DNA of 64,000 bases from the NCBI RefSeq assembly GCF_030295765.1, contig NZ_AP027292.1, forward strand, positions 1,860,001-1,924,000. The letters are read 5' to 3'. Below are positions 16,735 through 25,426 of this stretch, piece by piece; the stretch's first letter is position 1, and the number at the start of each line of letters is the position of its first letter. The stretch comes from Neptuniibacter halophilus (GTDB taxonomy: Bacteria > Pseudomonadota > Gammaproteobacteria > Pseudomonadales > Balneatricaceae). Made by a program: the position numbers and the translations under genes. The notes beneath the pieces were generated by a model. The model was given only the letters and a program-made list of their open reading frames with translations. It was not told where the DNA came from and made no database searches.

Positions 16735-17388
16735 TCAGGCCAGATCCAGTACCTGATCCACCAGTTTACGGATGCCGGAAGCCGCCTCGGTGATACTGCC
16801 CGCCAGCATATAGGCAGGAGTCGTCACAATTTTGCGCTCTGTATCGATTACAATCTCGCTGACACCGCAGTTCTGGTGCTTACCCCCCATCGCTTCGATG
16901 GCAGCGGCTGCGTCGGGGTCCGTGCCGATAGTGCAGGTGGCACCTTCGCCTAACAGGATCGGTGTCATTGCCGGAGCGATACAGATCAGACCTACCGGTT
17001 TACCCGCCTGGTGGATCGCCTGAGTGAAGCTGATCAGTTGTGGATTAACCTGACATTCTGCACCTTTCACTGCAAAATCGGAGAGATTTTTCGCGGCACC
17101 AAAACCACCGGGGATGATCAGCGCATCGTAGTCCTCTGCTTTGGCATCAGCCAGATCGATAATTTCGCCGCGGGCTAACCGTGCGGCCTCTACCAGAACA
17201 TTGCGACGTTCACCGCTGGCTTCTTCACCACTGAGGTGATTGATCACGTGCATCTGCTCGATATTCGGCGCCATACACTGGTAGCTGGCACCGCGTTCTG
17301 CAATCTGCAGCAGGGTGATTACGGATTCGTAAATTTCTGAGCCGTCGTAAACGCCACAGCCGGAGAGAACCACCGCGATCTTTTTCAT
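16735..17388 (-). CDS. elbB: ElbB glyoxalase, DJ-1/PfpI superfamily
   Basis: 217 residues. The family signature is clear: MKKIAVVLSGCGVYDGSEIYE at the start, LIIPGGFGAAKNLSDFA, and the nucleophilic cysteine in GLICIAPAM with QNCGVSEIVID. Formerly called an isoprenoid-biosynthesis protein; E. coli ElbB has weak glyoxalase activity. It stands alone, transcribed toward the Rap1a-like gene and away from hemB. Confidence 0.95.
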   Translation of the reverse strand: MKKIAVVLSGCGVYDGSEIYESVITLLQIAERGASYQCMAPNIEQMHVINHLSGEEASGERRNVLVEAARLARGEIIDLADAKAEDYDALIIPGGFGAAKNLSDFAVKGAECQVNPQLISFTQAIHQAGKPVGLICIAPAMTPILLGEGATCTIGTDPDAAAAIEAMGGKHQNCGVSEIVIDTERKIVTTPAYMLAGSITEAASGIRKLVDQVLDLA

Positions 17389-17486
17389 CTTTCCCGTTTC
17401 CTTTTATATGAGTTCAGTCATACCCTATGAGGGCAAGATTACGATAAGATTCAGCCTATTACCACGAAGATGACCGGGTAGACTGA

Positions 17487-18575
<1,089 letters not shown>

Positions 18576-18631
18576 CAGATCGCTGAAACGTACAGGGATC
18601 TGCAGGGATTAAGGAATAAGGCAGGCCAGTT

Positions 18632-20782
18632 ATGGTTGAGTTAGTAGAACAGAATGAAGCGGCGGTTGCTCTGCTTGAGAGCCGGGAAAATGTTGCCATC
18701 ACCGAGCAGGAGGTGGAGGAAACGCCGGTTGACCTCAAGGCGCCCGAGCTTTACATCAACCGAGAGCTGAGCCACCTGCAGTTCAATATCCGGGTACTGG
18801 AACAGGCGCTGGAGGAGCAGCACCCGCTGCTGGAGCGTCTGATGTTCCTGCTGATCTTCTCCAGCAATCTGGATGAGTTCTTTGAGATCCGCGTGGCGGA
18901 TCAGATCACCCAGCTCAAGTATGGTCGTGAAGCGGTCGGGCCGGATGCGATGCATCCGCGCACCGTGCTGGAACGAATCAGCGAGATCTGCCACCTGATC
19001 GTTGAGCGTCAGTACAAGATTCTTAACGACATCATCTTCCCGGAGATGGAGAAGGAGAATATCCACTTCATCCGTCGTCATCTGTGGACGCCGGAGCAGC
19101 GTGAGTGGATTCGTACCTACTTTGAAGAGAAGGTGGTTCCGGTGATCAGCCCGGTCGGACTCGACCCGTCACACCCGTTCCCGCGTCTGGTGAACAAAAG
19201 CCTTAACTTCATCGTTGAGCTGGATGGTAAAGATGCGTTTGGCCGTGAAACCGGCATGGCGATTATTCCTGCACCGCGTTCCCTGCCGCGTCTGATCCGC
19301 CTGCCGGATGAGCTCTGTGATGGGGGCGATAACCTGATCTTCCTCTCCTCGATTATCCACGAATTTGCCGATGAGCTGTTCCCGGGGATGACCGTGGATG
19401 GCTGCTACCAGTTCCGTATCACCCGTAATGCGGATATGACCTTCGATGTGGAAGAGGTTGAGGATCTGGCGAACACCCTGCGTGGTGAACTGCATTCGCG
19501 TAAATACGGTGATGCGGTGCGTCTTGAGGTGGATCAGCGCACACCTGAGGAGCTGATTGAGTTCCTGCAGCGCGAGTTCAAGCTGGATGAATCGCAGACC
19601 TACCGCGTTGATGGGCCGGTTAACCTGACCCGACTGATGGCCGTGCGTGATCTGGTGGAGCGCAATGATCTGCGCTGGAAACCGTTTACTCCGGGTGTGC
19701 CGGGTAAGCTGAAGGGTGAGAGCGTATTTGATGCGCTGAAAGCCAACGACCAGCTCTTGCTGCATCCATTCCAGTCCTTTACCCCGGTTGTCGATCTGTT
19801 GCGTCAGGCGGCGAAAGATCCGGATGTAGTGGCGATCAAACAGACGCTGTACCGTACCGGGGTTAAATCCGACATCGTTAACGCACTGGTGGAAGCGGCG
19901 CGTAGCGGTAAAGAGGTCACCGTAGTCATTGAACTGCGGGCCCGGTTTGATGAAGAAAGTAACCTGCATCTGGCCTCCCGTCTGCAGGAAGCCGGCTGTC
20001 TGGTGGTATACGGGGTGGTTGGCTATAAGTGTCACGCCAAGGCGATGCTGATTGTGCGTGAAGAGGGTAACCAACTGGTGCGTTACTCCCATCTGGGGAC
20101 GGGTAACTACCACTCGGGTACGGCCCGCCTCTACACCGATTACAGCTTCCTCACCGCCGATCAGGAGGTGGGGGAAGATGTGCATAAGGTATTCCAGCAG
20201 CTCACCGGAATGGGCAAGATCCAGAAGCTGAAAAAACTCTACAATGCGCCTTTTACGCTGCACGCCAAAATGATTGAGGCGATTCGCAACGAAACCCGTC
20301 TGGCAAATTCCGGCAAACCCGGCCATATCATGGTTAAGGTCAACGGGCTGACAGAACCGAAGATGATTCGTGCGTTGTATGAAGCGTCTGCGGCGGGGGT
20401 TAAAGTTGAGCTGATCATCCGCGGCATGTGCCGTCTGCGTCCGGGTATTGAAGGGCTGTCAGAGAATATCCATGTACGCTCGATTATCGGCCGTTTTCTG
20501 GAACATACCCGGGTTTACTACTTCGGTAATAACGGTAAACCTGAAGTGTTCTGCGCCAGTGCCGACTGGATGGAGCGCAACATGCTGAACCGTGTAGAAA
20601 CCGGCTTCCAGTTGTTTGGCAAGCATGCGGAACGACTCAAGCGTGAACTGGATTACTACATGCAGGACAACTGTCAGAGCTGGGAGCTGCAGGCCGACGG
20701 CAGCTATATCCAGAATCAGCCGGCTGAGGGCGAAGAGCCTTTCTCCGCCCAGCAGGCACTGATGGATGAGTTTGCGAAGTAA
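18632..20782 (+). CDS. ppk: Polyphosphate kinase PPK1
   Basis: 716 residues with all four PPK1 domains. N-domain: YINRELSHLQFNIRVLEQA. Phospholipase D-like C1/C2 domains hold the autophosphorylated His in YSHLGTGNYHSGTARLYTD and the second His in GYKCHAKAML. Makes inorganic polyphosphate from ATP. The N-terminal 35 residues are a Glu/Val-rich extension ahead of the conserved core. No ppx gene follows; the gene ends near a terminator shared with the convergent epimerase. Confidence 0.97.
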   Translation: MVELVEQNEAAVALLESRENVAITEQEVEETPVDLKAPELYINRELSHLQFNIRVLEQALEEQHPLLERLMFLLIFSSNLDEFFEIRVADQITQLKYGREAVGPDAMHPRTVLERISEICHLIVERQYKILNDIIFPEMEKENIHFIRRHLWTPEQREWIRTYFEEKVVPVISPVGLDPSHPFPRLVNKSLNFIVELDGKDAFGRETGMAIIPAPRSLPRLIRLPDELCDGGDNLIFLSSIIHEFADELFPGMTVDGCYQFRITRNADMTFDVEEVEDLANTLRGELHSRKYGDAVRLEVDQRTPEELIEFLQREFKLDESQTYRVDGPVNLTRLMAVRDLVERNDLRWKPFTPGVPGKLKGESVFDALKANDQLLLHPFQSFTPVVDLLRQAAKDPDVVAIKQTLYRTGVKSDIVNALVEAARSGKEVTVVIELRARFDEESNLHLASRLQEAGCLVVYGVVGYKCHAKAMLIVREEGNQLVRYSHLGTGNYHSGTARLYTDYSFLTADQEVGEDVHKVFQQLTGMGKIQKLKKLYNAPFTLHAKMIEAIRNETRLANSGKPGHIMVKVNGLTEPKMIRALYEASAAGVKVELIIRGMCRLRPGIEGLSENIHVRSIIGRFLEHTRVYYFGNNGKPEVFCASADWMERNMLNRVETGFQLFGKHAERLKRELDYYMQDNCQSWELQADGSYIQNQPAEGEEPFSAQQALMDEFAK

Positions 20783-20925
20783 TACCCTGACAGAGTATTA
20801 AGCGAGACGGGTAGCCAGTTTCGGGGCGGCTTTTACAGGGTTAAGCGGTTTGGCCGGGTAAGCGTCTGAGCCCGACGACAGGCGAAAACTCATCTCTGCC
20901 AGATGCTGAAAACGTGACAATATCA

Positions 20926-20949
20926 AAGGGGCCCGGAGCCCCTTTTTTA
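20926..20949. terminator. Bidirectional terminator between ppk and the SDR epimerase
   Basis: AAGGGGC pairs with GCCCCTT around CCGGA, followed by TTTT on the plus strand. It lies between convergent genes. Confidence 0.75.
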
Positions 20950-21795
20950 CTGGCTGTGAATCAGCTCGCGATAGCCGCTGCGGAAATCCGGGTAGATAAA
21001 CTTATAGCCGGAATCCTTCAGCCGCTGGTTGCTGCAGCGTTTGCTGCCCGCCCGCCGACTGGCTGTGGTGGTGAGAATCTCGCTGCCCAGCGTTTCAGCC
21101 AGCCAGTGTGTCACCTCATGCATGGTCACCGGTTCATCGTCGGTAGCCAGATAGCAGTCGAGCAGGGCCTGTCCGTTAAAGTGCAGATTGATCAGGTGGT
21201 TAAGCACGCCGGTACAGTCATCACGGTGAATCCGGTTGCTGTACTGTGGCGGCTCTTGTGGGGCCACATCACCGCGGCGTACCCGGTTGAGCAGATGGTT
21301 TCGTCCCGGGCCATAGATACCGGTGAAGCGCACGACCGTGGACGGCACGGAGGCCTGCGCTACCGCCTGCTCGGCCTGCAGCATGATCCGGCCAGAGAAC
21401 GATTGCGGGTGGCAGGGGCTGGTTTCATCGACCCAGCCGTGATCATCCTGATGGTAGACCCCGCTGCTGGAGGTAAAGAACAGATGCTGCGGCTGAACCG
21501 GCAGGGCCTGTAACAGGTTGCGCATACCCTGCAGATAGGCAGATTGATAACCGGCTTCATCGTGACTCGATGCTGCTGCGCTGTAGACCAGAATATCGCA
21601 CTGCTGAATCTCGCTAAGCGCTTGTTGCAGCGTGTCTAATTGCCCCAGATCAGCGCTTATCCCTTGGATGCCTTGGGGAAGCTGGTTTATATTACGTCGC
21701 AGGCCCACAACGTTGTGCCCTTGTTGTAGTAGCTGCTGTCCGAGTTTGGATCCGACGTCGCCACACCCCGCGATAAGGATGGTTTTCTGTTGCAT
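20947..21795 (-). CDS. NAD(P)-dependent epimerase/SDR protein (YeeZ-like)
   Basis: 282 residues. ATG 21795 is preferred over an upstream TTG because CGGAGG lies 6 bases before it. Rossmann dinucleotide site near the N-terminus: TILIAGCGDVGSKLGQQL. Extended-SDR features follow, including LFFTSSSGVYHQDDHGWVDE with the catalytic-region Ser/Tyr and FTGIYGPGRNHLL. Probable sugar-nucleotide or quinone-type oxidoreductase; substrate unknown. Transcribed divergently from oxyR with about 50 bases between starts. Confidence 0.9.
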   Translation of the reverse strand: MQQKTILIAGCGDVGSKLGQQLLQQGHNVVGLRRNINQLPQGIQGISADLGQLDTLQQALSEIQQCDILVYSAAASSHDEAGYQSAYLQGMRNLLQALPVQPQHLFFTSSSGVYHQDDHGWVDETSPCHPQSFSGRIMLQAEQAVAQASVPSTVVRFTGIYGPGRNHLLNRVRRGDVAPQEPPQYSNRIHRDDCTGVLNHLINLHFNGQALLDCYLATDDEPVTMHEVTHWLAETLGSEILTTTASRRAGSKRCSNQRLKDSGYKFIYPDFRSGYRELIHSQ

Positions 21796-21846
21796 AAGGC
21801 CTCCGGTTATCAATCAGAATGGCATCATAGCAAAGGATGAACCTGC

Positions 21847-22752
21847 ATGACCCTTACTGAACTGCGTTATATCGTTACCCTTGCCCGCGAGCAGCACTTT
21901 GGCCACGCGGCTGAAAAGTGTTTTGTCAGCCAGCCGACCCTGTCGATTGCGGTTAAAAAGCTTGAAGAAGAGCTGGGCGTAGCCCTGTTTGAACGCAGCA
22001 AAAACTCCGTGCGGGTAACGCCGGTGGGTGAAAAGGTGGTACAGCAGGCTCAACGGGTACTGGAACAGGCAGATACAATCAGGGATCTGGCCCAGGAGGG
22101 TAAAGATCAGTTGAAGAGTCCGCTCCGGGTTGGCGCTATCTACACGATTGGCCCCTACCTGTTTCCCCATCTGGTTTCTGAAGTCCAGAAGCTGGCGCCG
22201 GAGATGCCGCTGTATATCGAGGAAAACTTTACCGAAAATCTGCGCCAGAAGATCCGCAACGGTGAGCTGGATGCCGTGATTCTGGCGTTGCCGTTCCATG
22301 AGCCGGATATTCTGACCCGGCCGCTCTACGAAGAAGACTTTGAAATGCTGATGCCTAAGGGCCATCCCTGGAGCGAGCAGGAGTCGATCAGCAGTGAAGA
22401 TCTGCCAAGTACGCCGTTGCTGTTGCTGGGCGAGGGGCACTGTTTCCGTGATCAGGTACTTGAGTCCTGTCCTACGCTGACTCAGGCGTTGCATGATCAG
22501 CATACGATTACCGAAGGCAGCTCTCTGGAGACGATCCGCATGATGGTGGGTTCTGGTCTTGGCTGTTCTGTTCTGCCGCAGTCGGCTGTTTACGGGCCTT
22601 CCCGTTCCGATATGGTGGTGACCCGTCCGTTCCGCGAGCCGGTGCCGCAACGTACAGTCGGTGTCGCCTGGCGCGCCAGTTTTCCACGTCCGCAGGCGAT
22701 CGATGTGCTGGTGGATGCGATCTCCCGGTTCGAACCTGCAGGTAATCAATGA
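21847..22752 (+). CDS. oxyR: OxyR hydrogen-peroxide sensing LysR regulator
   Basis: 301 residues. N-terminal LysR winged helix (MTLTELRYIVTLAREQHFGHAAEKCF). The peroxide-sensing cysteines are both present with the E. coli spacing, in GEGHCFRDQVLESC (C-x8-C), so a disulfide switch should work. Activates antioxidant genes. Its stop overlaps the recG start by 4 bases (ATGA), the oxyR-recG order common in gammaproteobacteria. Confidence 0.97.
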   Translation: MTLTELRYIVTLAREQHFGHAAEKCFVSQPTLSIAVKKLEEELGVALFERSKNSVRVTPVGEKVVQQAQRVLEQADTIRDLAQEGKDQLKSPLRVGAIYTIGPYLFPHLVSEVQKLAPEMPLYIEENFTENLRQKIRNGELDAVILALPFHEPDILTRPLYEEDFEMLMPKGHPWSEQESISSEDLPSTPLLLLGEGHCFRDQVLESCPTLTQALHDQHTITEGSSLETIRMMVGSGLGCSVLPQSAVYGPSRSDMVVTRPFREPVPQRTVGVAWRASFPRPQAIDVLVDAISRFEPAGNQ

Positions 22753-24827
22753 CCCTTGCTCTTGCCGAGATTCCGGTCAGTGAACTGAAAGGGGTCGGTG
22801 CTGCGCTGGAGTTAAAGCTGCACAACCTGGGGATCCGTACCCTGCAGGATCTTCTGTTTCACCTGCCTCTGCGCTATCAGGACCGGACCCGGATTCTGCC
22901 GATCGGCTCGCTGCGCCCCGGTGATGAGTGTGTGATTGAGGGCGAGGTTAAACTGGCCGATATCAGTAAAGGCCGGCGTCGCAGCCTGCTTTGCCGGATT
23001 CAGGATGGCACCGGCAGTCTGACTCTGCGTTTTTTCCATTTTTCTGCCGCACAAAAGAACAACCTGCGACCGGGTGTACGCCTGCGCTGTTTTGGCGAAG
23101 CCCGTGCCGGTGCTAACGGGCTGGAAATTGTTCACCCTGAATACCGCCGGGTCGACAGCGATGAACTGGTGCCGGTTGAAGAGCATCTGACCCCGGTCTA
23201 TCCCACCACCGAAGGGCTGCATCAGAACCGGCTGCGAAGTCTGACTGATCAGGCACTGGAATATCTCAAACGTGGTGCGCTGCAGGAACTGGTACCTGAA
23301 TCCTTACGGCAGGGCTGGCAGTTTCCCGGCCTCGATGATGCTATGCAGTACCTGCACCGCCCCCCGGTGGATGCAAATCAGCCTCTGCTGCTGGAAGGGA
23401 TGCACCCGGCACAGCGCCGGCTGGCTTTTGAAGAGCTGATGGCCCATCACCTGTCCCTGTTGAAACTGCGGCAGAAAACCCGTGAGAAAGGCGCGCCTGA
23501 GTTACCCGGAGATGGCTCGCTGAAGCGGGCTTTCCTTGATGCATTGCCGTTTCCTCTGACGGGTGCGCAAAGCCGGGTGGCGGACGAGGTGGCTAAGGAT
23601 CTGTCCCAGGCCTTTCCTATGTTGCGTCTGGTGCAGGGGGATGTAGGTTCAGGTAAAACTGTGGTGGCTGCGCTGGCAGCGATCCAGTCGGTAGAGAGCG
23701 GATTGCAGGCGGCAGTGATGGCTCCCACCGAGATTCTGGCGGAGCAGCATTACCATAATTTCAGCCAGTGGCTGGAGCCGCTGGGGGTTAAAGTTGCGTG
23801 GCTGGCGGGTAAATTAAAAGGTAAACAGCGTCAGGCACAACTGGAACTGATTCGCAGCGGAGAAGCCCGGGTTGTGGTGGGCACCCATGCGCTGTTTCAG
23901 GAGGAGGTCGTGTTTTCCGATCTGGGGCTGGTGGTGATTGATGAACAGCACCGCTTTGGTGTGCATCAGCGCCTTTCGCTGCGGGAGAAAGGGCGCAACG
24001 GTAAGCTGGCGCCGCACCAGTTGATTATGACCGCGACACCCATTCCACGAACCCTGACGATGAGTGCCTACGCCGATCTGGACTGCTCGGTCATTGATGA
24101 GTTGCCGCCGGGGCGGACACCGGTCAGCACCGTGGTGATCGCCGACAGCCGTCGCGATCAGGTGATTGAGCGGGTGCGCAGCGCCTGTGCCGAAAAGCGT
24201 CAGGTGTACTGGGTCTGTACCCTGATCGAAGAGTCTGAGGCGTTGCAGTGTCAGGCGGCCGAAGTCACCGAACAGCAGTTGGCTGAAGCGCTGCCGGAAC
24301 TGCGTATCGGACTGGTCCACGGGCGCATGAAACCCGCCGAAAAAGCTGAAGTAATGGGCCGTTTTAAGGCGGCGGAGCTGGATCTGCTGGTGGCGACGAC
24401 GGTGATTGAAGTCGGGGTGGATGTACCCAACGCCAGCGTGATGATTATTGAGAACCCTGAGCGGCTGGGTTTAGCCCAGTTACATCAGTTACGCGGCCGG
24501 GTCGGGCGTGGCTCGGTGGAGAGCTTCTGTGTGCTGATGTACCATGCGCCGCTGTCTAATCAGGGCCGGCAGCGACTGGCGGTGATGCGTGAAACCACCG
24601 ATGGTTTCCGGATTGCAGAGAAAGATCTGGAGCTGCGCGGCCCCGGCGAGGTGCTGGGGACCCGGCAGACCGGTGTGATGCAGTTCCGTATGGCGGATCT
24701 GCAACGGGATTCTGACCTGCTGACCCGGGTTAAAACGCTGGCCGGGCAGATGCAGGCATGGCCTGACCACGCAGAAGCGCTGGTAGAGCGCTGGCTTGGC
24801 CGGGGTGAAGATTATGGTAATGTCTGA
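22749..24827 (+). CDS. recG: ATP-dependent DNA helicase RecG
   Basis: 692 residues. OB-fold wedge domain (about 1-160), then superfamily 2 helicase motifs: Walker A GDVGSGKT, DEQH box in VVIDEQHRFGVHQR, TATPIPRTL, and motif VI in QLRGRVGRG. Remodels stalled forks and Holliday junctions. Length matches E. coli RecG (693). Translationally coupled to oxyR. Confidence 0.97.
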   Translation: MTLALAEIPVSELKGVGAALELKLHNLGIRTLQDLLFHLPLRYQDRTRILPIGSLRPGDECVIEGEVKLADISKGRRRSLLCRIQDGTGSLTLRFFHFSAAQKNNLRPGVRLRCFGEARAGANGLEIVHPEYRRVDSDELVPVEEHLTPVYPTTEGLHQNRLRSLTDQALEYLKRGALQELVPESLRQGWQFPGLDDAMQYLHRPPVDANQPLLLEGMHPAQRRLAFEELMAHHLSLLKLRQKTREKGAPELPGDGSLKRAFLDALPFPLTGAQSRVADEVAKDLSQAFPMLRLVQGDVGSGKTVVAALAAIQSVESGLQAAVMAPTEILAEQHYHNFSQWLEPLGVKVAWLAGKLKGKQRQAQLELIRSGEARVVVGTHALFQEEVVFSDLGLVVIDEQHRFGVHQRLSLREKGRNGKLAPHQLIMTATPIPRTLTMSAYADLDCSVIDELPPGRTPVSTVVIADSRRDQVIERVRSACAEKRQVYWVCTLIEESEALQCQAAEVTEQQLAEALPELRIGLVHGRMKPAEKAEVMGRFKAAELDLLVATTVIEVGVDVPNASVMIIENPERLGLAQLHQLRGRVGRGSVESFCVLMYHAPLSNQGRQRLAVMRETTDGFRIAEKDLELRGPGEVLGTRQTGVMQFRMADLQRDSDLLTRVKTLAGQMQAWPDHAEALVERWLGRGEDYGNV

Positions 24828-24898
24828 GCAGATCTCGTCCATACTGTAAGCTGTGCAGGCGGTTGTCCGGCTATAACTGAATTTAAGAGAGAGTTTCA

Positions 24899-25417
24899 TT
24901 GATCAACCCTTCCGAACAACAACTTGACCTGATCCGGCAGCAGCTTGGCCGTGAACCCCGTGGCCTTGCCGGTATCGCTGTGCAGAGTGATCAGGGCGTA
25001 CCGATTGTGCTGCAGATGCAGGCCTTAGTCGATGATAAGCCGTTTCCCACCCTGTTCTGGCTCTCCAGTAAAGATGTCTATCAGATGATTGCTGAGATTG
25101 AGACGGCAGGCGCGGTAAAATTGCTGGAACAGGAGTTGGCAGAAGATGAGACGCTGCGTGCGGCTCATCTGGCTGATCAGCAGCGCTATGTGGATCTGCG
25201 CTGGGCAACCGTGACCCCGGAGCAGGAGGCGCGTATCGAATCCCTCGGCTTCCGGCATCTGTATGACCAGTACGGCATCGGTGGCATATCCCAGTGGGAC
25301 AAAATTCGCTGTTTGCATATGCAGTACGCTTACCATCTGGCCGAAGGCAGCACCATCGGACGTTTGCTGGATGAGCGTTACGGTCTGGATCAGAAACTGC
25401 AGCAGATAAGGCTTTAG
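24899..25417 (+). CDS. DUF501-family protein
   Basis: 172 residues with a TTG start at 24899 preceded by AAGAGAGAG; no ATG is available before conserved sequence begins. DUF501 hallmarks: QLGREPRGL near the N-terminus, PTLFWLSS, IETAGAVKLLEQELAED and GIGGISQWDKIRCLHMQYAYHLA. Function is not established; actinobacterial relatives lie beside exopolyphosphatase or enolase genes, and here it follows recG. The DUF6701 gene starts 9 bases after its stop. Confidence 0.85.
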   Translation: MINPSEQQLDLIRQQLGREPRGLAGIAVQSDQGVPIVLQMQALVDDKPFPTLFWLSSKDVYQMIAEIETAGAVKLLEQELAEDETLRAAHLADQQRYVDLRWATVTPEQEARIESLGFRHLYDQYGIGGISQWDKIRCLHMQYAYHLAEGSTIGRLLDERYGLDQKLQQIRL

Positions 25418-25426
25418 GAGTAACGG